This document shows positions 58,334 to 64,000 of a DNA stretch of 64,000 nucleotides, piece by piece (the stretch's first letter is position 1; each line of letters begins with the position of its first letter). The position numbers were made by a program, and so were the translations under genes. Below the pieces are notes generated by a model. It did not search any database and was not told the DNA's origin. It saw nothing but the letters and a program-made list of their open reading frames with translations. The DNA comes from Archangium primigenium. Lineage in GTDB: Bacteria > Myxococcota > Myxococcia > Myxococcales > Myxococcaceae. The stretch is taken from positions 5,890,001 to 5,954,000 of the forward strand of contig NZ_JADWYI010000001.1 of NCBI RefSeq assembly GCF_016904885.1, given 5' to 3'.

Positions 58334-59740
58334 ATGTTGGATTACAAATCGCCTGGAGTTTACATCGATGAGGTGCGCTCTGGCACGTCTCCCATTCGAG
58401 GCGCGGGAACCAGTACAGCAGGATTCATCAGCATCTACAGTCTGACCAAGGCCATCAAAGGCAAGCCCCAGGATGCTGCCAAGTTAGCCAAGGACGGAGA
58501 TGTGGTGCTGTGCACCAACTTCACCGAATTCAAGAACAAATTCGGTGGATTCATCGGACCCAAGGAGGAAAAGCCCACCAATACAGGGGGCAAGCAGGAA
58601 GGAGCTGGCGCTGAGAGTTCGCGCGAAGCCGCGAACCAATCCCAAGCGCCAGCGCCAGCGCCAGCGCCAGCGCCAGCGCCAGCGCCAGCGCCAGCGCCAG
58701 CGCCAGCGCCAGCGCCAGCGCCAGCGCCAGCGCCAGCGCCAGCGCCAGCGCCAGCGCCAGCGCCAGCGCCAGCGCCAGCTGATGATGCGACGAAGCATGC
58801 CTATCTCGTGCACGCCGTCTACGGTTTTTTCAACAATGGTGGCACACGCTGCTACGTCAGCCGTTTGCCGGATTCTACCAAACTGGATGAGGTACTCGCG
58901 GTGTTCGCGGCCATCGATGAACTCGCCATCGTGGTTTCGCCCGGAAACACGGACCGAAACCAAGTAGACAAACTGGTAAAGCATTGTGAAAATCTGGGAG
59001 ATCGATTCGCTGTGCTCGATGGCCCGGAGGAGGGAGACAACAGCGCGGCTCCGACCTTCGACGGAGACTCGATGCCGACATCGTCGCATTTCGGCGCCAT
59101 GTATCATCCGTGGCTCCAGGTCTTCGACCCGGAGTTGAAGCAAGGTGAGGGCAAGGAGATGAAGACGGGGGCCCCCCGCTTCGTTCCACCCTCCGGGCAC
59201 GTGGCTGGCATCTACGCCCGAGTGGACGCGACTCGCGGCGTACACAAGGCGCCAGCCAACGAGATCGTGTACGGAGCCCTGGGGTTGCGCTGGCGCGTCA
59301 ATACGGAGACCCAGGGCGTCCTCAACGAAAAAGGCATCAACTGCATCCGCGACATGAACGGCGACATCCGGGTGTGGGGCGCACGCACGTTCGACCCCAA
59401 CAGCACGGAGTTCAGATACATCAATGTTCGCCGCTTGTTCAGCTACCTGAACGATTCACTGCGCGTGGGCTTGCAGTGGACGGTGTTCGAGCCGAACAAC
59501 GCCGATCTCTGGGCGCGCATCACGCGCAACGTCACGAGTTTCCTCACCACCGTGTGGGCCTCGGGGGCGCTGTTTGGCAGCAGTCCCGAGGAAGCTTTCT
59601 ACGTGAAGTGCGACGCGGAAACCAACCCGCCAGATCAGCGCGATCTGGGACGCGTCGTCACGGAGATCGGCGTCGCCATCGTGCGACCCGCCGAGTTCGT
59701 CATCATCCGGCTCGGCCAGTGGAACGGTCCGGCCAAGTAG
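58334..59740 (+). CDS. eCIS sheath protein 1, with an (AP)22 insertion
   Basis: This 468-residue sheath starts MLDYKSPGVYIDEVRSGTSP, the standard eCIS/phage-tail sheath N-terminus, behind GGAGG (58321-58325). Residues 104-149 are an uninterrupted Ala-Pro repeat between the N-terminal arm and the core, following a charged Glu/Ser linker (PKEEKPTNTGGKQEGAGAES). The core (HAVYGFFNNGGTRCYVSR) and C-terminal domain (GHVAGIYARVDATRGVHKAPANE, VWGARTFDPN, SPEEAFYVKCDAETNPP) are intact. It would form the contractile outer sleeve. Its codons are AT-richer than those of neighbours, including a TTA leucine (58484). Confidence 0.93.
   Translation: MLDYKSPGVYIDEVRSGTSPIRGAGTSTAGFISIYSLTKAIKGKPQDAAKLAKDGDVVLCTNFTEFKNKFGGFIGPKEEKPTNTGGKQEGAGAESSREAANQSQAPAPAPAPAPAPAPAPAPAPAPAPAPAPAPAPAPAPAPAPAPAPADDATKHAYLVHAVYGFFNNGGTRCYVSRLPDSTKLDEVLAVFAAIDELAIVVSPGNTDRNQVDKLVKHCENLGDRFAVLDGPEEGDNSAAPTFDGDSMPTSSHFGAMYHPWLQVFDPELKQGEGKEMKTGAPRFVPPSGHVAGIYARVDATRGVHKAPANEIVYGALGLRWRVNTETQGVLNEKGINCIRDMNGDIRVWGARTFDPNSTEFRYINVRRLFSYLNDSLRVGLQWTVFEPNNADLWARITRNVTSFLTTVWASGALFGSSPEEAFYVKCDAETNPPDQRDLGRVVTEIGVAIVRPAEFVIIRLGQWNGPAK
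58645..58776 (+). repeat. 22 tandem AGCGCC hexanucleotides
   Basis: AGCGCC is repeated 22 times without a mismatch, coding the Ala-Pro insertion of sheath 1. The unit keeps the frame, so slippage would change insert length, not break the gene. Confidence 0.97.
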
Positions 59741-59759
59741 GACGCGCGGAGGCATCGCC

Positions 59760-60887
59760 ATGAGTTCAACATCCGTTCCCGGCGTCTCCATCACCCAGGT
59801 GGGACTCGAGTCCCCGCCCCAGGAGTTCTCGGGTGTGCCCGCCATTCTTGGATGCGCTGAGAACGACAGCGCCAGACCTACCCCGCGGCTGCTCACGCGT
59901 CCGGAGCGGTTCACGACGGCGCGGGGGGCCTCGGGTCCGGGGACGGCCCTGGAGATCGCGGTGCGCGGCTTCTTCGAGAACGGCGGGCGGCAGTGCTGGG
60001 TGGTGCCCCTGGGCCAAAAGCACACGCTTTCCGCGGGACTGGCCGCGTTGAGGGACGAAGATGCCTTCGACCTGATCTGCGCTCCGAGCCTCCCGCCAGT
60101 CGATGAGCGCAAAGGCCTGCCGGCCGCCCAACACCAGTTGCTCCGGTTCTGCATCGACCGGGGCAATTGTCTCGCCCTGTTGGACTTCCCCTCGCTCGGA
60201 GGCAAGTCCCTGGAGCAGCGGTTGCTCGGTCTTCGAGCGCTGCCTTTCCAGGACACGCGGGACACCCACCTGGGAGCCCTCTATTTCCCCAGGATCCGCG
60301 TGGCGGGCACCCCGGAGTTCTTTTCCCCCTGTGGCCACATCGCCGGGCTCTATGCCCGTACGGACGCACGCCACGGCTTCTCCAAGGCCCCCGCCAACGA
60401 AGTGCTCGAGGGCGTGGTGGACCTGGAGGACCACCCAATGGACCCCGCGTGGCTTCATGAACAGGGCATCAATGCCCTGCGGGCGCTTCCAGGCCGTGGC
60501 ATTCGCGTGATGGGGGCCCGTACCCTCTCGCCGCAGGAGGCCTGGCGTTCCGTGGGTGTGTCGCGTCTGTTCCTCTTGCTGCGCCGTCAATTGATGCGCC
60601 AGCTCTCCTGGGCCACCTTCGAGCCCAATGACTGGCGGTTGTGGTTGCGAGTGCACCGGGAGGTGGGCGCGGTCCTGGAGGTGCTCTTCCAGAGAGGAGC
60701 CCTCCGGGGCGCTTCACCCCAGGATGCCTTCTACGTGAAGTGCGATGCCGAGAACAACCCGACGGAGGTGCGTGAGCGGGGCGAGCTCGTTCTCGAGTTG
60801 GGTCTGGCGCCCTCCACGCCTCGCGAATTCATCGTCCTCCAGCTCGTCCAGCGCGCGGGCGGACAGCTCGACACCTCCGTGGCCTGA
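59760..60887 (+). CDS. eCIS sheath protein 2
   Basis: This 375-residue sheath paralogue starts MSSTSVPGVSITQVGLESPP. It shares with sheath 1 the region GHIAGLYARTDARHGFSKAPANE, GIRVMGARTLSPQ and SPQDAFYVKCDAENNPTEVRE, but lacks the long insertion. Two or three sheath forms are usual in eCIS clusters (Pvc2-Pvc4), one often located near the baseplate. It starts 19 bases after the sheath 1 stop, within the same transcript. Confidence 0.93.
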   Translation: MSSTSVPGVSITQVGLESPPQEFSGVPAILGCAENDSARPTPRLLTRPERFTTARGASGPGTALEIAVRGFFENGGRQCWVVPLGQKHTLSAGLAALRDEDAFDLICAPSLPPVDERKGLPAAQHQLLRFCIDRGNCLALLDFPSLGGKSLEQRLLGLRALPFQDTRDTHLGALYFPRIRVAGTPEFFSPCGHIAGLYARTDARHGFSKAPANEVLEGVVDLEDHPMDPAWLHEQGINALRALPGRGIRVMGARTLSPQEAWRSVGVSRLFLLLRRQLMRQLSWATFEPNDWRLWLRVHREVGAVLEVLFQRGALRGASPQDAFYVKCDAENNPTEVRERGELVLELGLAPSTPREFIVLQLVQRAGGQLDTSVA

Positions 60888-60923
60888 CTCAATGACCTCG
60901 TAGCACACCCAGGAGACCTGATC

Positions 60924-61373
60924 ATGGACAAGACCCTGAGCAGCGGAGATCTGCTCGCGACCTATAACTTCAAGGTGGAATTGGGTGGCATCACCCGCGC
61001 CGGCTTCAAGGAATGCTCGGGCCTGGAAAGCACCATCGGTGCCGTCAAGTACCGCGAGGGCACCGACCCGACGCTGGCCCAGCGACAGCTCCCCGGCCTG
61101 CAGTCCGTGAGCAACATCGTCCTCAAGCGCGGCATCTCCCAGGACAACGCGCTCTGGGAGTGGCACAAGCAGGCCATCGAGGGCAAGGTGACCCGCAGGG
61201 ACATCTCCATCGTGCTCCGGGACGACCAGGGCAACGACAAGATCTGGTGGAACGTCAAGAATTGCTGGCCCACCAAGTGGTCCGGCCCCACCCTGGACGC
61301 CACCTCCGAGAGCACCGCCATCGAGACGCTGGAGCTCGCCCACGAGGGCATCTCCGTGCAGAGCTGGAAGTAG
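60924..61373 (+). CDS. eCIS inner tube protein 1 (gp19-like)
   Basis: This 149-residue protein matches the T4 gp19-like tube fold: ATYNFKVELGGITRAGFKECSGLE, then GISQDNALWEWHKQAIEGKVTRRD, DIWWNVKNCWPTKWSGP and ATSESTAIETLELAHEGIS. It would stack in hexamers to form the inner tube that is driven through the target envelope. It starts 36 bases after sheath 2. Confidence 0.95.
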   Translation: MDKTLSSGDLLATYNFKVELGGITRAGFKECSGLESTIGAVKYREGTDPTLAQRQLPGLQSVSNIVLKRGISQDNALWEWHKQAIEGKVTRRDISIVLRDDQGNDKIWWNVKNCWPTKWSGPTLDATSESTAIETLELAHEGISVQSWK

Positions 61374-61380
61374 GCGCGCC

Positions 61381-61749
61381 ATGACCGAGAGCGCCGAGCA
61401 CCCCTTCCTCCTGCCCCATGGCTACCGAGATGCCGAGGGGACCCTCCACCGCGAGGGACGGATGCGCATGTCCACGGCCTTCGACGAGATCGCCCCGCTC
61501 AAGGACCCGCGCGTCCAGTCCAATCCGGCCTACCTGCTCATCATCCTGCTCTCGCGCGTCATCACCCACCTGGGCACGCTCGAGTTCATCAACCCCAAGG
61601 TGATGGAGGGCCTGCCCTCTGGAGATCTGCTGTATTTGCAGGACGTCTACCGGCGGCTCAACGAGACGGGACACACGCGGCTGCGTGTGGCGTGTCCCCA
61701 CTGTGAGCAGCAGTTCGAGGTGGAGACGAGCCCGGTGGGGGAATCCTGA
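61381..61749 (+). CDS. eCIS tail-assembly-like protein with CxxC motif
   Basis: This 122-residue protein lies eight bases after tube 1. It has the short tail-assembly pattern LPHGYRDAEGTLHREG, NPAYLLIILLSRVITHLGTLE and LQDVYRRLNETGH, then a C-terminal CPHCEQQFEVE that could bind zinc. The position between the two tube genes and the length fit small chaperone or assembly proteins of eCIS. Its stop overlaps the CTG of the next frame. Confidence 0.8.
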   Translation: MTESAEHPFLLPHGYRDAEGTLHREGRMRMSTAFDEIAPLKDPRVQSNPAYLLIILLSRVITHLGTLEFINPKVMEGLPSGDLLYLQDVYRRLNETGHTRLRVACPHCEQQFEVETSPVGES

Positions 61750-61916
61750 GCTACCCCTCGGAGCGGCTGTCCGAGGAGGTAGCGTTCCTCTCGTATTACC
61801 TGCACTGGCCCCGTGACCAGGTGATGGCGCTCTCCCATGCCGAGCGTCAGCACTGGGTGGCGGAAGTCTCCCGCCTCCATGAACGTCTGAACGAGGCCTC
61901 CTCGCGAGGCCGCTAG
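61746..61916 (+). CDS. DUF6760-like 56-residue eCIS protein with a non-AUG start
   Basis: The frame reads (M)SYPSERLSEEVAFLSYYLHWPRDQVMAL and ends near SRLHERLNEASSRGR, a DUF6760-like small eCIS protein; it is about the size of the small protein Afp6 in Afp clusters. No ATG, GTG or TTG lies in frame between an upstream stop (61704) and the conserved start. The CTG at 61746 overlaps the stop of the preceding gene as CTGA, like a normal ATGA overlap, with GGTGGGGGA just upstream. An ATC at 61743 is an alternative. Translation is therefore probably coupled and inefficient. Confidence 0.7.
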   Translation: MSYPSERLSEEVAFLSYYLHWPRDQVMALSHAERQHWVAEVSRLHERLNEASSRGR

Positions 61917-61924
61917 GAACCCGT

Positions 61925-62479
61925 ATGCCCTTCGCTCCGCTCCTGTCTGGATTCACTCCCTTTGGCACAAACGCCGTGGCGGCCACGGCCCTGCGGCTGT
62001 CTGGAAAGCGATTGGACCCCTATCCGGGGTTCAACTTCCTCGTGGAGATCGATGGGTTGCTGACGGGAGGGTTCCAGAGCGTCAAGGGCTTGGAGGCTCA
62101 GGTTTCCTACCAGCGCCAGAAAGAAGGGGGCAGTCCGTTCGAGTATCCGCTCGTCGAGCACGTCACGTATCCCCCGCTGATCCTGTCCCATGGCGTGACG
62201 GACGTCGACGCGCTCTGGGAGTGGTTCGACGAAGCCCAGGCGGGCCTGCGCATCAGCCCGAGGACCGTCTCCGTGGTGATGCTCGATGCACAGCATGCGC
62301 CCATCACGTGGTGGTATTGCGTGGACGCCGTTCCGACGCGATGGGTCGGCCCCACCCTCGATGCGAGCGGCGATGCGGTGGCCATCGAACAGCTCGAGTT
62401 GGAGCATCAAGGCCTCAGGAAGGGCGCGTTGTCTCCCCTGCTGTCGCGGGCCCGCGCCGTCGGGCAGCTCGCCCGATAG
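61925..62479 (+). CDS. eCIS inner tube protein 2
   Basis: This 184-residue tube paralogue carries GFNFLVEIDGLLTGGFQSVKG, a Pro/Glu-rich loop, DALWEWFDEAQAGLRISPRTV, WYCVDAVPTRWVGPTLDASG and AIEQLELEHQG. It resembles tube 1 but has an N-terminal extension (APLLSGFTPFGTNAVAATALRL) and a longer C-terminus. In Pvc/Afp such a second tube form (Pvc5) often caps the baseplate end. It starts eight bases after the small protein's stop. Confidence 0.92.
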   Translation: MPFAPLLSGFTPFGTNAVAATALRLSGKRLDPYPGFNFLVEIDGLLTGGFQSVKGLEAQVSYQRQKEGGSPFEYPLVEHVTYPPLILSHGVTDVDALWEWFDEAQAGLRISPRTVSVVMLDAQHAPITWWYCVDAVPTRWVGPTLDASGDAVAIEQLELEHQGLRKGALSPLLSRARAVGQLAR

Positions 62480-62482
62480 GAC

Positions 62483-63571
62483 ATGGAGATGACCCTGCTC
62501 GACTCTCCTCCCAACACGGACTGTCGGCGGGACGTGGACCCACGGCTGCTGCGCCAGCTCTGGCACCGCGCCGAACAGCCGGGCCTCGTCCCGCTGGGAC
62601 TGGTACGACGCATCCTCTCGCGCATGCGCTTCCCGCAACAGCGTCTGGAATGGCTGACCCGGCTCGTGCGCCGCTACACCCCCAGCGTGGGGTTGGACAA
62701 GAGCCTGGTCCCCATCATCCACGCCACCGGGTGGACCGTCGTGACGCTTGGGCTGACAGAGGAGATGCCACCGGTTCCAGCGCGCCTCCTCGTCAAGGCT
62801 CTCCCCGTCCCGGCGCTCGCGACGCCAGCGCAGGCCCCCGTGCCGCGAACCGCCTCCGCGCCACGGCTGATCGTGTCCCCGAGCCCTCCCCCGACGCCCC
62901 TCCGCCGCGATACGACGCCAGGGGACGTCCGCCCCTCACCTCCATGGCCGTCTCCGCCCTCCGCGCGCCCCATGGCCTCGGACGAGGCGCCGCCGGGCGA
63001 GGTCCGTCCTCATCCGCTCGTCGTCGTCCAGGTCCCGTCGCCCGCCCGGCTCGTGCGACCGGAGGTCACCGCGTCGGGCGTCGCCCTCGTTCAACCCCTT
63101 CAGGTCTCCACGCCTCCGCAGCTCCCCCTCCCTCCACTCCATCCCGTGTCTCGCGCCCATGCCACGCCGCCGCCATCCCCGCGGCGTCTCCAGGTCTCCG
63201 CGCGGCCTCCCGCCGAGCGCGGGGCCTGGCGAGGAACGGAGTCTCCCATGGTCCATCCTTCACGCCCGCCCGCGCCCGCGTCGTCGGCCGCGCCCCCGTG
63301 GCATCCAGGCGCCTCGGCGCCCCAGCGGACCGCCGCGCCCCCGTGGCATCCAGGCGCCTCGGCGCCCCAGCGGACCGCCGCGCCGTCGGCCACCACGACC
63401 CAGGTCCCCGCGCGCTCGGCCCCGCATGAGCCGGAGCGGGTCCCGATGTCCGCCCCCCCGCCCCTCTCCCTGCCGCCGGAGGTGGATCTGGAGGCGCTCA
63501 CGCGCCGCGTCCGCCAACGCCTGCTGCGCCAGTCCATTGAGGAGAAGGTCCGCCGGGGAGGCGCACGCTGA
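62483..63571 (+). CDS. Proline-rich eCIS protein of unknown function
   Basis: This 362-residue protein begins three bases after tube 2. Residues 1-90 are folded-looking and helical (DVDPRLLRQLWHRAEQPG, RMRFPQQRLEWLTRLVRRY). Residues about 100-330 are Pro/Ala/Ser/Arg-rich with a tandem APPWHPGASAPQRTA repeat, probably disordered. The C-terminus VDLEALTRRVRQRLLRQSIEEKVRRGGAR is a basic helix. A protein of this kind at this locus could be a linker, chaperone or tape-measure-related factor; no family is recognised. Its TGA overlaps the next ATG by one base (TGATG). A second in-frame ATG is at 62489. Confidence 0.72.
   Translation: MEMTLLDSPPNTDCRRDVDPRLLRQLWHRAEQPGLVPLGLVRRILSRMRFPQQRLEWLTRLVRRYTPSVGLDKSLVPIIHATGWTVVTLGLTEEMPPVPARLLVKALPVPALATPAQAPVPRTASAPRLIVSPSPPPTPLRRDTTPGDVRPSPPWPSPPSARPMASDEAPPGEVRPHPLVVVQVPSPARLVRPEVTASGVALVQPLQVSTPPQLPLPPLHPVSRAHATPPPSPRRLQVSARPPAERGAWRGTESPMVHPSRPPAPASSAAPPWHPGASAPQRTAAPPWHPGASAPQRTAAPSATTTQVPARSAPHEPERVPMSAPPPLSLPPEVDLEALTRRVRQRLLRQSIEEKVRRGGAR
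63287..63376 (+). repeat. 45-bp direct duplication in the Pro-rich eCIS gene
   Basis: A 45-base unit (63287-63331) is repeated exactly or nearly so at 63332-63376, coding two copies of the PPWHPGASAPQRTAA-type 15-residue unit. Copy number may vary among strains. Confidence 0.9.
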
Positions 63572-64000
63572 TGAGCGGCCCGATCCAGAAGTTGCAGCTC
63601 CTCCACGAGACCCACGTCCCGAATGTCTTCACCGATGTGGGCAAGTTCACCGCCCTGTTCAATCCCCAGACGCTCCAGTTCAAACACGCCGCCGACTGGA
63701 ACGTGACGAGCATCAGCGGGCAGATCGCCGCCCAGCAGCGGCACGTCTTCGACTTCAAGGCCACCCGGCCCATCGAGCTGTCCTTGGAGCTCTTCTTCGA
63801 CTTCTCCAAGGAGAAGGGGTCGGACATGAAGATGACCCAGGAGTGGGAGACGAAGCTGCGGGCCCAGCACTTCAAGGAGCGGCTCAACACGTTCGTCCAG
63901 CTCATCCGGGTCAATCCCGAGCTGCATCGTCCCCCCCGCTGCAAGCTGATCTGGGGCACCTGGGTCCTGATGCACGGCATGCTCACCGCCCTGGACCGCA
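63571..64000 (+). CDS. eCIS Pvc7-like tube-baseplate protein, N-terminal part
   Basis: The frame starts at ATG 63571, overlapping the previous stop, and remains open to the window end (143 residues). MSGPIQKLQLLHETHVPNVF, FTALFNPQTLQFKHAADWNV and ELSLELFFDFSKEKGSD match the N-terminus of the CIS tube/LysM protein (Pvc7/Afp7 type), which joins the tube to the baseplate. A LysM domain would be expected further downstream, outside the window. Confidence 0.85.
   Translation, partial: MSGPIQKLQLLHETHVPNVFTDVGKFTALFNPQTLQFKHAADWNVTSISGQIAAQQRHVFDFKATRPIELSLELFFDFSKEKGSDMKMTQEWETKLRAQHFKERLNTFVQLIRVNPELHRPPRCKLIWGTWVLMHGMLTALDR

Noticed and set aside
58645-58776. Possible CRISPR array from tandem repeats
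   Set aside because: Six-base units with no spacers; a coding microsatellite.
58484-59245. Minus-strand frame with a long Trp-Arg repeat opposite sheath 1
   Set aside because: The WR repeat is only the antisense reading of the AP-coding hexanucleotide.

Overview
The window is high-GC and reads as chromosomal DNA of a myxobacterium (Myxococcota). The main evidence is an infC/dsgA-type gene with an AUC start and a long C-terminal extension, a MYXO-CTERM-like protein tail, many lipoproteins with Pro/Asp/Ala/Gly-rich linkers, an IHF-alpha with a long acidic tail, and dense two-component, PilZ and surface-protein content. The genus cannot be fixed from the sequence; a Cystobacter/Archangium-like organism is a guess.

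Left part (1-17,600), mostly accessory. It holds the N-terminal part of a PAS/GAF sensor protein, a TetR regulator with a strong palindromic operator overlapping a prolyl oligopeptidase gene, a beta-propeller lipoprotein, a 2-oxoglutarate/Fe(II) oxygenase divergent from an alpha/beta hydrolase, and a repeat-bearing lipoprotein. Then comes a four-gene set: a CxxCH (haem-type) secreted protein, a GH31 enzyme of the glucan-lyase/cycloalternan type, an unknown protein and a PhyH-like oxygenase.

Middle part (17,600-30,500), core translation and housekeeping, mostly on the minus strand. It holds tRNA-Val, thrS, infC (AUC start), rpmI, rplT, an intrinsic terminator just before pheS-pheT, ihfA, tRNA-Pro and tRNA-Asp, followed by udgB, an AI-2E family transporter, two envelope proteins, a PilZ protein and an FKBP isomerase.

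Right-middle part (30,500-57,400), mixed. It holds a lactonase-fold lipoprotein, two HELGH metallopeptidases either side of a cold-shock gene, a DUF3105-like lipoprotein, an acyltransferase-like membrane protein, a YfbK-like VWA lipoprotein, a PEBP protein, a membrane histidine kinase, an SAH riboswitch driving ahcY, a TRIC-type channel, a spermidine-synthase-like fusion, a MYXO-CTERM-like protein, a secreted protein with the cysteine pattern of eukaryotic NPC2 (ML domain), an amidohydrolase, two methyltransferases, an SDR, cutC and an IS3-like transposase that appears truncated at its 5' end.

Right end (57,668-64,000). Here an extracellular contractile injection system (eCIS; Pvc/Afp-like headless phage tail) begins and runs off the window: DUF4255 cap protein, two sheaths, tube 1, a tail-assembly protein, a 56-codon protein with no AUG/GUG/UUG start, tube 2, a proline-rich protein and the N-terminus of a Pvc7-like tube-to-baseplate protein. 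Sheath 1 carries an uninterrupted (Ala-Pro)22 insertion and is AT-richer than its neighbours. The baseplate, spike, ATPase, tail fibre and payload genes should lie beyond position 64,000.
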